A stretch of 64,000 nt of DNA from Paraburkholderia phytofirmans OLGA172 (GTDB lineage Bacteria; Pseudomonadota; Gammaproteobacteria; Burkholderiales; Burkholderiaceae): contig NZ_CP014579.1 of assembly GCF_001634365.1 (NCBI RefSeq), positions 2,542,001-2,606,000 of the forward strand, written 5' to 3'. The notes beneath the pieces were generated by a model. The model had not been told where the DNA came from, searched no databases, and saw only the letters and a list, made by a program, of their open reading frames with translations. Positions 1 through 7,874 of the stretch are shown here, in pieces. Numbering within the stretch: the stretch's first letter is position 1; each line of letters starts with the position of its first letter. The translations under genes and the position numbers were made by a program.

Positions 1-279
1 TAGCGAACGCGGCCGCGAGCGCGATGTCGCCGGTGCCGCCTCCTGCGGGCACCCCGGTCCACAGTGCAGCATGCAGGGCGAGCGCCTGCACGAATTGAGA
101 ACGAAAGGCGCGCCGACGGCGAGGCCGATACCGGCAAGCGCCACCAACACCGCCGCTTTACGCGTATGTGATCTGATCAACGAGGGCCTCAGCAAGTACA
201 GCGTGGCCCTGCTTTCTCCGCGCGATGCGGCATGGAAGCGCTGCTTCGCGGGTGAAACCGGGGCCGTCCGGGGCCTCAT
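1..279 (-). CDS. possible partial reading frame, unidentified
   Basis: From an ATG at 279 the minus strand stays open for 93 codons to the window edge. The predicted peptide has about 40 basic N-terminal residues, then one hydrophobic segment (around KAAVLVALAGIGLAVGAPF), then an arginine- and cysteine-rich stretch that does not look like a normal fold. Another minus frame, reading ALHAALWTGVPAGGGTGDIA near 1-95, looks more protein-like there, so the true frame is unclear or there is a frameshift. It would follow the lytic transglycosylase gene in the same direction and could be the next gene of that cluster. No family was recognised and the call is weak. Confidence 0.22.
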   Translation of the reverse strand, partial: MRPRTAPVSPAKQRFHAASRGESRATLYLLRPSLIRSHTRKAAVLVALAGIGLAVGAPFVLNSCRRSPCMLHCGPGCPQEAAPATSRSRPRSL

Positions 280-308
280 GATAACCACCCGACGCTGCGT
301 TTTCGTGA

Positions 309-776
309 CTAGCGGCTAGCGGCCAGCGACTCACGGGCGGACGGCAACTGCCCCCAGGCGACCAGCACCTGCTGAATGCTGCGTGCGTAGGCGTCGCGCT
401 GCTTCGGCGTTTCCGAGTGGTACGCGCCGATCGCGCGCCAGGTATTGCCGTGCTTGACCATCTTCTGCTTGAGCAGCCAGGCCGCCACATAGACGTTCAC
501 GCACGGGTCGGTCAGCGCACGATGCGGCACACCCTCACGCGCGAGATCGCCGAAATGAATCGAATTGATCTGCAACTGACCGACGTCGATCGAACCGTCC
601 GCGTTCCGGTGTATCGCGCCCGGGTCCCCCTTCGACTCGTACCATGCGACGGCCCGCAATATCCATGGATTGACGCCCTGGTAAGCTGCGGCCTCATTGA
701 AGCAATCATCCGCCGCGCGTGCCACACCGCACATCGACAGCCACGCCAGCGCAATACAGAAGTTTTTCAAGGACAC
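309..776 (-). CDS. lytic transglycosylase, IagB/VirB1/PilT-like
   Basis: A 155-residue secreted lytic transglycosylase, expected to cleave peptidoglycan in the periplasm to make room for an envelope machine. Residues 1-21 form a signal peptide ending ARA. The SLT fold follows: the catalytic glutamate lies in AVAWYESKGDP (about residue 48), then the family signatures DVGQLQINSIHF, a Cys pair (25 and 92) and IGAYHSETPKQRDAY. The size is typical of the small specialised enzymes linked to type III or IV secretion and type IVb pili, shorter than housekeeping Slt enzymes. It follows two other small exported proteins on the same strand, which fits a pilus or secretion cluster continuing beyond position 1, although no ATPase or pilin is visible here. 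Confidence 0.85.
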   Translation of the reverse strand: MSLKNFCIALAWLSMCGVARAADDCFNEAAAYQGVNPWILRAVAWYESKGDPGAIHRNADGSIDVGQLQINSIHFGDLAREGVPHRALTDPCVNVYVAAWLLKQKMVKHGNTWRAIGAYHSETPKQRDAYARSIQQVLVAWGQLPSARESLAASR

Positions 777-833
777 GATTCATCCTTCCGCTTGATCGCG
801 ATAAAAATTGGAGGCAGCGGACCGCTGGCCGAA

Positions 834-1190
834 TCACTTGGCGAGAGCCTGATCGATTTGCCGTTGCACGGAGTCGAGGTACGCATGTGAAGCATCGGAC
901 ACGACGAGCCGGACAGTCGGCATCGGCGGCGCCTTGCGCTCCTGCATCTGTACCGGCGCATGTGATTTCTTTCGATGCAGCGCCGGCTTCACAGGCAAGT
1001 CATCGTCACTGCCACTCGACGGCGGCAGCATCGCAAGCGATGGCAACGGCGGATAAACCTTGTCCGCCGCGGCGGGAAATGCGGCGGCCGACTGCAGATC
1101 CGTTCCCGGCTGGCCTGCAAAGGCAGGCGCGGCGAGCAGCGTGGCCACCGTCAGTAAGGTGATTCGAAGCATCGCGATGGCCCCCCTCAT
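834..1190 (-). CDS. small exported protein of unknown function
   Basis: A 118-residue protein with a signal peptide (residues about 1-25, ending PAFAG), a proline-rich low-complexity middle and a short charged C-terminal part with DSVQRQIDQALAK. I do not recognise a family. The ATG at 1190 overlaps the stop codon of the upstream lipoprotein gene as ATGA, which implies translational coupling. A second ATG at 1172 has a GGGGGG stretch before it and is a possible alternative start. It lies between a lipoprotein and a lytic transglycosylase gene and is probably a structural periplasmic part of the same apparatus. Confidence 0.6.
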   Translation of the reverse strand: MRGAIAMLRITLLTVATLLAAPAFAGQPGTDLQSAAAFPAAADKVYPPLPSLAMLPPSSGSDDDLPVKPALHRKKSHAPVQMQERKAPPMPTVRLVVSDASHAYLDSVQRQIDQALAK

Positions 1191-1558
1191 TGCACCGTCC
1201 TGATCGACACGCTATACGGCTGACCAAGACCGGCGGTTCGATTTTCGAAGCTCACCTTCGACATGCGTTGCACAGGCACGCCCTTCCATACCGCCTGGTT
1301 CAGGTACGCGAAATCCTGACCCAGCGCGGTGACCTGCACGACCGTGGACTGCTGCTGCGCGGCAGCCAAGGCGCCTGCCTTGGCAAGCACGGTGGTGAGT
1401 TGCGGGTCATGCGCCCCGAGCGCATCCGGCGGAATCTCGAAGCTGATGACTTCGTTGGGCGCCTTGTCAGTATGCGCGGCATTCTGCGCAGACATCTGAG
1501 CGCAGCCGGCCAACGCGAGAACGGTCACCAAAAACCACACTTGTCGCTTCACACCCAT
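1187..1558 (-). CDS. putative outer-membrane lipoprotein, unknown function
   Basis: A 123-residue protein with a lipoprotein signal: a short basic N-terminus, a hydrophobic stretch and the lipobox LAGC at residues 17-20, so the mature protein should be lipid-anchored from Cys20. The rest is soluble with a predicted beta-rich C-terminal half (FAYLNQAVWKGVPVQRMSKVSF). No family was recognised; small lipoproteins of this kind accompany type IVb pilus or Dot/Icm-like systems, but the similarity is only one of size and context. It is the first gene of a three-gene minus-strand unit and overlaps the next gene by four bases. Confidence 0.6.
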   Translation of the reverse strand: MGVKRQVWFLVTVLALAGCAQMSAQNAAHTDKAPNEVISFEIPPDALGAHDPQLTTVLAKAGALAAAQQQSTVVQVTALGQDFAYLNQAVWKGVPVQRMSKVSFENRTAGLGQPYSVSIRTVQ

Positions 1559-1678
1559 CTCCAGTCAATCCCGTTGCTATAGCGATGTTTTCGGCAGGCC
1601 GGCGGGAAAAGTTGATAGGCCGAAAACGCGCCCGCGAAAATCAAAAAGAGTTATCTCAAGATCGGCGCAAACGATTGC

Positions 1679-1702
1679 TTCGGCGCTCGATGAAGCGCCG
1701 AA
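1679..1702 (-). terminator. hairpin downstream of the diguanylate cyclase gene
   Basis: TTCGGCGCT (1679-1687) and AGCGCCGAA (1694-1702) form a perfect 9-bp stem with a six-base loop, 70 bases beyond the stop of the minus-strand cyclase gene. There is no good T-run after the stem on the minus strand, so it may be a weak terminator or an mRNA-stabilising structure. Confidence 0.35.
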
Positions 1703-1771
1703 CGAGGCGAAGTTGCCTCGCGTTTCGGGCGGGTTATTCGTATGAGGATTATGAGACCGGCTATCGGCGCT

Positions 1772-3571
1772 TCAGGCAGTCGGCTCCGCTTCACGGCCTT
1801 CCGTTGCCCCTTCGCCCGTCTGCTCCAGCGCGTGCCTCCGCGCCGCCAGCACATCCTGGTAGCGCAGATACCCACACCGTCCATCGGATTTGGCCCCATA
1901 CATCGCCGCGTCGGCGTTGAGCAGCAGCTCCTCTGCCGTAGCGCCATCGTCCGGAAACTGACTGATGCCGATGCTCGCGCCCACCGTCACGCTTTGTCCG
2001 TCGATCCGCAATGCTTCGTTCAACGCGGCCATGATCCGCGACGCAATCCCCGGTTCGGCCTCGGCAGAACGCGGCCCCTCGATCAACACGATGAACTCGT
2101 CACCGCCGAGGCGCGCGGCAACATCCGCCGTGCCAAGCACCTGCTTCAGCCGGTGCGCCACCGCGGCGAGCACCTTGTCCCCAATCGAATGGCCGAAATG
2201 GTCGTTGATCTGCTTGAAGCGGTCGAGGTCGACGAACAGCACGGCGAGCCCTTCCTGACGCAGTGCCGCTTCCTTGATCGCCACCTCGAGCTTCTGCATG
2301 AACAGCATGCGGTTCGGCAGGCCGGTCAGCCCGTCGTGCGTGGCGAGATGCACGAGCTCACGTTGCTTGTTATGCAGCACATCCATCTGCGACTTGATTT
2401 CCCGGCGCAGACGATCGAAGCAGTGCGCCAATATGCCGATCTCGTCGGTACGTTTGAGCGGCAGCGTTTCCATCGCGTGCTCGGCGAACAGATGCGTCGC
2501 TGCGAACGCGAGAATGTGCAAAGGCTTGGTCAGGGCACGCGCAAACAGAACCGCCAGGAACAGCGCCAACACGCTAGAGATCAACACCATGTGAATGATT
2601 CTGTTACCCAGCTCGGTAGCGCCGGACAATACATCCTTGAGCGGCTTGGCGAGGCCGAGCACGATAAAGCGGTTGCCCTCGGACGCGCCGAACGGCCGGC
2701 GCACGAAAGCCAGCACTTGACCCGCCGCCTGCCGCGGCCGCATGAGACCGTTCAGCAGAACTTCGCCTTCCGACTGATCGAAGAGCGGCCTGGTGGCGGA
2801 AAAGCTGTCCTGCATCAGAACACGGCGCCCTCTGTCGAAGCCGAACGTTTTCGAGGCATCCGGATGGACCAGGAAATCGCCCCATTCGTTGGCGAGATAG
2901 ACCTGGTAGTCGCTCGGCAAATCGTTTTGCAAACGGTTGAGCAGGCCGGCCAGATCGATGTCGATAATCACGACGCCCGCCACTGCCCCACTCGCGTCCG
3001 CCACCGGTGTGCCGAGCCGCAGCGTCGGCTTGCCCTCGGCGGCATGCGTGCCGTACTCGTGATTCACCGAGATCGGCGAGGTGTAAATGCGCCCGGGCGA
3101 GAACGCCAGCGTGTCGAACACATACGCGAACTGGCCTTTTTCCTGCAAGCTGTTCCCCGCGACCCGCACCAGGCCGTCCGCATCACGATCGAAACGGACC
3201 AGTTCGAGTCCGTAGTGCTTGCGGGTGATCAGGCGGATTTGCAGGTACTCGGGGTGGTGAACCATGAAGCTGGCATACACCTGTGCCAGCTGTTCGCGTG
3301 GCGCATTCGCACCCATGCCGTTATCGGTCCGCAAGACGTCCACCGAAGACGGCAAGCTCGCGAGCACCAGCGCGTCTGCGCCGACATCGTCGATCGCCAC
3401 GGAAAAGCGCTGGCCCAGCAGTTCCGTTGAAGTCAGCAGGCTGCGTTCGGCTTCGTTCACCAGCATCGTACGGTTGGCACGATACGTGTAGTAGCCGGTC
3501 GCGCCCGACGCGAGCACGCCAATGCACGCCAGCAGAACCGATAACTTGAATGTCAAGCCGGGGCGCATCAT
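1772..3571 (-). CDS. membrane diguanylate cyclase (dCACHE-HAMP-GGDEF)
   Basis: A 599-residue sensor that should make cyclic di-GMP from GTP. Residues 7-27 form a first membrane helix, residues about 28-320 a periplasmic CACHE-type sensor domain, 327-347 a second helix, then a HAMP region and a GGDEF domain from about 410 to 580. The active site is an intact GGDEF (489-493), with the conserved FVDLDRFKQIND upstream. The product-inhibition I-site is altered: the expected RxxD reads GTAD, so feedback inhibition may be lost. There is no EAL domain. The start is taken at 3571 because its ATG shares one base with the TGA of the upstream binding-protein gene (TGATG), a sign of translational coupling; an in-frame ATG at 3613 is less likely. 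Context suggests that the periplasmic binding protein delivers the signal. Confidence 0.9.
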   Translation of the reverse strand: MMRPGLTFKLSVLLACIGVLASGATGYYTYRANRTMLVNEAERSLLTSTELLGQRFSVAIDDVGADALVLASLPSSVDVLRTDNGMGANAPREQLAQVYASFMVHHPEYLQIRLITRKHYGLELVRFDRDADGLVRVAGNSLQEKGQFAYVFDTLAFSPGRIYTSPISVNHEYGTHAAEGKPTLRLGTPVADASGAVAGVVIIDIDLAGLLNRLQNDLPSDYQVYLANEWGDFLVHPDASKTFGFDRGRRVLMQDSFSATRPLFDQSEGEVLLNGLMRPRQAAGQVLAFVRRPFGASEGNRFIVLGLAKPLKDVLSGATELGNRIIHMVLISSVLALFLAVLFARALTKPLHILAFAATHLFAEHAMETLPLKRTDEIGILAHCFDRLRREIKSQMDVLHNKQRELVHLATHDGLTGLPNRMLFMQKLEVAIKEAALRQEGLAVLFVDLDRFKQINDHFGHSIGDKVLAAVAHRLKQVLGTADVAARLGGDEFIVLIEGPRSAEAEPGIASRIMAALNEALRIDGQSVTVGASIGISQFPDDGATAEELLLNADAAMYGAKSDGRCGYLRYQDVLAARRHALEQTGEGATEGREAEPTA

Positions 3572-4692
3572 CAAAAACGCTCCGACCTGTCGCCGGACAC
3601 GATTCTGTTCCACAGTTCTTCACGCCGCTGAATATCTTCCACTGGGCCGATCCAGATAATGTGCGCTTTGTCGCTGTCTTCCGCCGGCGCCGTCAGCGTG
3701 TTGGCGAGCCCCTGACGTTGCGTCAACAACCCACTGACGCCCGGTTCGAGCATGTAGTTGATCCACGCAAGCGCGAGCGGGCGATCCTTGGCGGAACGCG
3801 TCATCGACCAGCAGTCCAGCCAGGCGAGCGCCCCTTCGTCGGGAATCACGTAGCCCACGTCGGCGCCGGCGCGCCGCAACGATTCAACCTGCTGGGTGCC
3901 ATAGTTGCCGAACATCAAGGCAACTTTATGCTGGATGAAGAACGCGGTCGCTTCTTCCGGCAGCGTGTAATAGGTCAGCAGGTTGCGGCGCAGATCGACG
4001 AGTTTGTGAGCGATCACGCGCATCTGCGTGGCGTCGAGCTGGAAGGGACGGGAATAGCCCAGCGCCAGCGCGGTGAACGAGAAATTATGCGGGGCGCTAT
4101 TGAAGTCCAGAACCTTGCCGCGGTAACGCGGATTCCACAATTCGCGCATCGAGCGCGGCGCAACGGCGATCTGCGTACGATCATAGATCAGCCCCATCGA
4201 CGAATACGTGAATGGAATGGCGTACACATTGCCTGCCGAAGTCAGCCCTTCAATCGACGACAGCGCCTGAAACCGCGGCAACTGTTTTTTCGTATTCGGC
4301 AAACTGGCCAGATCGAGCGGCGCCAGCAGATTCGCGCGGGTATAGCGCTCGATTTCAGCCGTATTCGCAGCGAGCACATCGAACTGCGGCATACCCTGGG
4401 CATGCATCTGCGCCCATAGCGCCTCGTCGGAATCGACCAAGGTGACTTCGACCTTCGCGTGGTAGCGCGCTTCGAAAGTCTCGACGACATCGGCGTCCGC
4501 ATAACCGGGCCACGCCAGTACACGCAGAACTTTGTCGGCGGCCACGGCGGGTGCTGACGACAAAAGGCTGCAGCAGAAAGCGGCGTTTATCAGCAGTGTC
4601 AAAAACCCGCAAAACCCGCAGCAGCGCAGCGAATTCGCGCGTGCTGCCGCGACTGCAATTCGGCGTCGGAGCGATGGTTTGAAACAGCGCAT
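3571..4692 (-). CDS. PotD/NspS-like periplasmic polyamine-binding protein
   Basis: A 373-residue exported binding protein of the spermidine/putrescine family. After a long signal sequence ending PAVAA, the mature protein begins with LRVLAWPGYAD, the family opening, and carries EALWAQMHAQGMPQFDVLAAN, YAIPFTYSSMGLIYD and ALAWLDCWSM, where PotD-type proteins place ligand-contacting Trp and Asp residues. No ABC permease or ATPase genes are nearby. Instead it is coupled to a CACHE-GGDEF cyclase, the arrangement of Vibrio NspS with MbaA, so a sensing role is more likely than transport. The start at 4692 gives a normal signal peptide; the frame is open to 4878, and no start has a strong ribosome site. 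The ligand is an inference. Confidence 0.83.
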   Translation of the reverse strand: MRCFKPSLRRRIAVAAARANSLRCCGFCGFLTLLINAAFCCSLLSSAPAVAADKVLRVLAWPGYADADVVETFEARYHAKVEVTLVDSDEALWAQMHAQGMPQFDVLAANTAEIERYTRANLLAPLDLASLPNTKKQLPRFQALSSIEGLTSAGNVYAIPFTYSSMGLIYDRTQIAVAPRSMRELWNPRYRGKVLDFNSAPHNFSFTALALGYSRPFQLDATQMRVIAHKLVDLRRNLLTYYTLPEEATAFFIQHKVALMFGNYGTQQVESLRRAGADVGYVIPDEGALAWLDCWSMTRSAKDRPLALAWINYMLEPGVSGLLTQRQGLANTLTAPAEDSDKAHIIWIGPVEDIQRREELWNRIVSGDRSERF

Positions 4693-5406
4693 TTCGTCTG
4701 CCATCGAAATCGTGTGCATATACAACACCGCTTCGCAGAAGGCCGTTATTACGAACGCAAACAGGCGCGCGGTATTTAACCGCGGACGTCGTGCCCGATC
4801 AGTTTGTTCAGACAGATACCGATACATTCGCACGCCGCGAAGGCAGGCGTGCAAACGGTTGATGATAGCGCCAGGCAATGCATTTTTGGTTCAGGCCCCG
4901 TCCCGATCGAGAAAAACAACCTGTCAGCCATGATTTAACAAATGCACTCATCTGTATTTAACGGTAGTTCCCGCGAAATCTTTAATTCATCGACAGCCAT
5001 TTGAAACAATCGCGAGCGCTGTAATAATTCGCAATAAGCGGCGGTATATAGCGCTATTCTCGAGACTGGTTTTGCCGGCACACCGCATCTTGCGGAGCAT
5101 TCGGGCAAAGCTCCGCCATTAGCTAACTTCATTACGCCGTCTTTACAGGGCAACACGCCGCGCACCGAAAATACGCATGGCGGGCGCCGCCGAATCCCCA
5201 CCACATTCCAGCTTCAAAAGCTATGGCCATGCGCTATCCGGTGTTTCACTAGCTACCCAATCTTTTTGAACTGATAAGCTTTGCGCGCGCTGCTTGGCCG
5301 CCCCGGCTGGCAGCCTCAACCCAGGCCTGGTCGTAAGTCGCGCCGGGCGTCCCGCAGCGGCACAACCGCATGCGGGAGTATTTGAACTACACCGAGGAGT
5401 TAAACA
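4693..5406. other. intergenic region, no supported gene
   Basis: About 700 bases, more AT-rich than the flanking genes, separating the divergent binding-protein/cyclase pair from the amino-acid binding protein gene. It must hold both promoters, but I could not assign convincing -35/-10 boxes. The only sizeable minus-strand frame (4935-5204) has no family resemblance or ribosome site and is not called. Confidence 0.5.
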
Positions 5407-6189
5407 GTGAAAAAACTGCTAGCGGCTTTGACGGTTGCTCTGCTTGCAACCGTCTCGATTGGCGCACACGCTAAAGATTGGTCGACTATCCGTTTCGGCG
5501 TTGACGCCAGCTACCCCCCGTTTGAGTCCAAGGGTTCGGACGGCAAGCTCGCGGGCTTCGACATCGACCTCGGCAATGAAATCTGCGCGCGCCTGAAGGC
5601 CAAGTGCGTGTGGATCGAAAACGACTTCGACGGCATGATCCCGGCCCTGAAAGCGAAGAAGTTCGACGGCGTGCTGTCGTCGATGTCCATGACGCCGCAA
5701 CGCGCTGAACAGATCGCCTTCTCGTCGAAGCTGTTCAACACGCCGACGCGCCTCGTCACGAAGAAGGGTTCGGGCATCCTGCCGACCGCCGATTCGCTGA
5801 AGGGCAAGGCGGTTGGCGTCGAGCAAGGCACGATCCAGGAAACCTACGCGAAGACGTACTGGGAACCGAAGGGCGCGAAGGTCGTGCCGTATCAGAACCA
5901 GGACCAGGTCTACGCGGACTTGCTGTCGGGTCGTCTTGACGCATCGCTGCAGGACGCGGTTGAAGCTGAAATCGGCTTCCTGAAGACGCCGCGCGGCGCG
6001 GGCTATGAGTTCGCGGGCAAGGATATCGTCGACGAGAAGATCCTCGGCAACGGCGCGGGCATCGGCATGCGCAAGGAAGACACCGATCTGAAGGCGAAGG
6101 TCGACAAGGCGATCGCCGACATCATCAAGGACGGTACGTACAAGAAGCTCGAGAAGAAGTACTTCGACTTCGACGTGTACGGCGGCTAA
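5407..6189 (+). CDS. ABC transporter periplasmic binding protein, Lys/Arg/Orn/His type
   Basis: A 260-residue periplasmic amino-acid binding protein of the HisJ/ArgT family, which captures cationic amino acids for an ABC importer. It has a classical signal peptide (1-22, ending AHA), then IRFGVDASYPPFES, GFDIDLGNEIC with a disulfide-type Cys pair as in HisJ (CARLKAKC), FDGMIPALKAKKFDGVLSSMSMT and a C-terminal YKKLEKKYFDFDVYG. The start is a GTG at 5407, preceded by a GAGGAG ribosome site at 5393-5398. The permease and ATPase genes are not adjacent; it is a single-gene unit closed by a strong terminator. Which basic amino acid it binds cannot be told from sequence alone. Confidence 0.93.
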   Translation: MKKLLAALTVALLATVSIGAHAKDWSTIRFGVDASYPPFESKGSDGKLAGFDIDLGNEICARLKAKCVWIENDFDGMIPALKAKKFDGVLSSMSMTPQRAEQIAFSSKLFNTPTRLVTKKGSGILPTADSLKGKAVGVEQGTIQETYAKTYWEPKGAKVVPYQNQDQVYADLLSGRLDASLQDAVEAEIGFLKTPRGAGYEFAGKDIVDEKILGNGAGIGMRKEDTDLKAKVDKAIADIIKDGTYKKLEKKYFDFDVYGG

Positions 6190-6233
6190 GCCAGCCACGC
6201 GCGTCTAACGACGCGCTTGCCGGCTTGCGAGGA

Positions 6234-6268
6234 ACGGGCTCCGCACCATGCGGAGCCCGTTTCGTTTG
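6234..6268 (+). terminator. rho-independent terminator
   Basis: A perfect 12-bp stem, ACGGGCTCCGCA (6234-6245) with TGCGGAGCCCGT (6249-6260), a three-base loop and a T-rich tail TTTCGTTT, 45 bases after the amino-acid binding protein gene. Confidence 0.88.
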
Positions 6269-6471
6269 CAGGGCCGCTTTGCCGCGCCACCCGGACTGCG
6301 ATCGAACCGGACAGGCCTGCCCGCATGCCGCGCACGATCCGCACGACGCCGCAAAAGACCACGCGTTGCGTCATATCGGCTAAGATCGTGCGATAGAGGC
6401 GCGCCAAACCAGCCCGCCGAAGACCGGCCTTGAGACACCCTTTCCCCCTGTAATCAACGACAAAGCGCGGC

Positions 6472-7617
6472 ATGCCCCACTTGCCCGCGGATTTGAAAAC
6501 CATGCAAACCCAAACCCATCCGCTGATTGCCCCGACGCTCGGCACCGCCCGTGATTTGACGAGTTTTCACTATGGCCCCGGCGGCGGGCAGAAGATTTAC
6601 ATCCAGTCGTCGCTGCATGCCGACGAGTTGCCCGGCATGCTGGTCTCGTGGGCGTTGCGTCGCAAGCTCGCGGCGCTGGAAGGCGCCGGCAAGCTGCGCG
6701 GCGAAGTCGTGATCGTGCCGGTGGCCAATCCGATCGGTCTGAATCAGCACTTTCTCGGCCATTTGACGGGCCGCTTCGAGACCAACAGTGCGCAGAACTT
6801 CAACCGCAATTTCTACGAACTGGCGGCGCTGATCAAGCCCGGCATCGAAGCGCGTCTGACCGACAACGCCGACGCCAATCGCACAGCAATTCGCGCGGCG
6901 ATGCGCGAAGCGCTCGACGCGCAAAAGCCCGAAACCGAACTCGAATCGCAACGGCTGGCACTGCAAAAGCTCTCGTGTGACGCCGATGTCGTGCTCGATC
7001 TGCACTGCGACTGGGAAGCCGCGATGCATCTGTACACGAATCCGGACCTGTGGCCGGAAGTCGAGCCGCTTGCCCGCTATCTCGACGCCAAGGCGTCGCT
7101 GCTGGCGCTGAATTCGGTGGGCAATCCGTTCGACGAAATCCACAGCTTCTGCTGGTCGGATCTGCGCGGCCGTTACGGCGACCGTTTCCCGATTCCGAAC
7201 GGCTCGATCTCGGTCACGATCGAACTGCGCGGTCAACGCGAAGTGTCGTACGAGTACGCCGAGCGCGACGCCCAGGCGATCATCGAGTACCTGACCGCGC
7301 GTGGCGTGATCGACGGCACGCCGGCGCCGCTGCCGGCGCTCGAATTCGCCGCGACGCCTCTGGCCGGCGCCGAGCCGATCGTCGCGCCGATCAGCGGTGT
7401 TCTTGTCTATCGCTGCGAAGTCGGTACCTGGGTCGATGTCGGCCAGGAGATCGCCGATATCGTCGATCCGTTGACCGATCGCGTCGTGACGCTGAAGAGC
7501 AACGTGGCCGGCGTGCTGTACGCGCGGCATTTGACGCGCTTCGCGACGGCCGGGCTGGAATTCGCGCGCATTGCCGGTGCGAAAGCGTTCAGAAGCGGGT
7601 CGTTGTTGAGCAACTAA
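6472..7617 (+). CDS. succinylglutamate desuccinylase/aspartoacylase family protein (M14-like)
   Basis: A 381-residue zinc-dependent deacylase-type enzyme. The zinc motif HADELPG (His and Glu, about residue 50) and the third ligand in VLDLHCDWE are present, as is NPIGLNQHFLG and the N-rich FNRNFYE substrate region. The C-terminal part (from about residue 300, EPIVAPISGVLVYRCEVGTWVDVGQEIADIVDP) is a barrel-sandwich-like domain often attached to this family. Such enzymes hydrolyse N-acyl amino acids or related amides; the substrate is not identifiable. It follows an amino-acid binding protein gene on the same strand but a strong terminator separates them. The ATG at 6502 is an alternative start. 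Confidence 0.87.
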   Translation: MPHLPADLKTMQTQTHPLIAPTLGTARDLTSFHYGPGGGQKIYIQSSLHADELPGMLVSWALRRKLAALEGAGKLRGEVVIVPVANPIGLNQHFLGHLTGRFETNSAQNFNRNFYELAALIKPGIEARLTDNADANRTAIRAAMREALDAQKPETELESQRLALQKLSCDADVVLDLHCDWEAAMHLYTNPDLWPEVEPLARYLDAKASLLALNSVGNPFDEIHSFCWSDLRGRYGDRFPIPNGSISVTIELRGQREVSYEYAERDAQAIIEYLTARGVIDGTPAPLPALEFAATPLAGAEPIVAPISGVLVYRCEVGTWVDVGQEIADIVDPLTDRVVTLKSNVAGVLYARHLTRFATAGLEFARIAGAKAFRSGSLLSN

Positions 7618-7683
7618 GGCGCCTTTGAGGAACACCTGCGGCGACGCTCCCCTGTTTTTGCATGCGGGAGCGGTGCCGGCCAA

Positions 7684-7720
7684 GCAGATCGCCCGCTGTT
7701 TCAGCGGGCGATCTGCGTTT
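7684..7720 (+). terminator. rho-independent terminator
   Basis: A perfect 15-bp stem (GCAGATCGCCCGCTG at 7684-7698 with its complement at 7702-7716), a TTT loop and a short GTTT tail, 67 bases beyond the deacylase gene. The long perfect stem is striking; the U-tract is short. Confidence 0.75.
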
Positions 7721-7874
7721 ACGCGCCCGGAGTGTCGCGCCGGCGCGACAGATTCCAAAAATAAACAAAGCTGTCACAGACCTTACTCGGCGCTCCCTTA
7801 AATTTCGGGCCATCGCACGACCTCGCCAAAGAGCACGGTGTGGCGATCGCTTATTTTTTAATCGGAGAATTGTT

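Noticed and set aside
1742..3430. 562-codon plus-strand frame across the diguanylate cyclase gene
   Set aside because: Antisense shadow of a GC-rich gene; the opposite strand has a complete GGDEF protein.
4935..5204. 89-codon minus-strand frame between the cyclase pair and the amino-acid binding protein gene
   Set aside because: No ribosome site, no recognisable protein and an irregular composition; most likely chance in an AT-richer intergenic region.
7662..7874. N-terminal extension of the first porin's open frame
   Set aside because: The extension crosses the preceding gene's terminator and lacks signal-peptide character; the TTG at 7875 has a ribosome site and gives a normal porin signal peptide.
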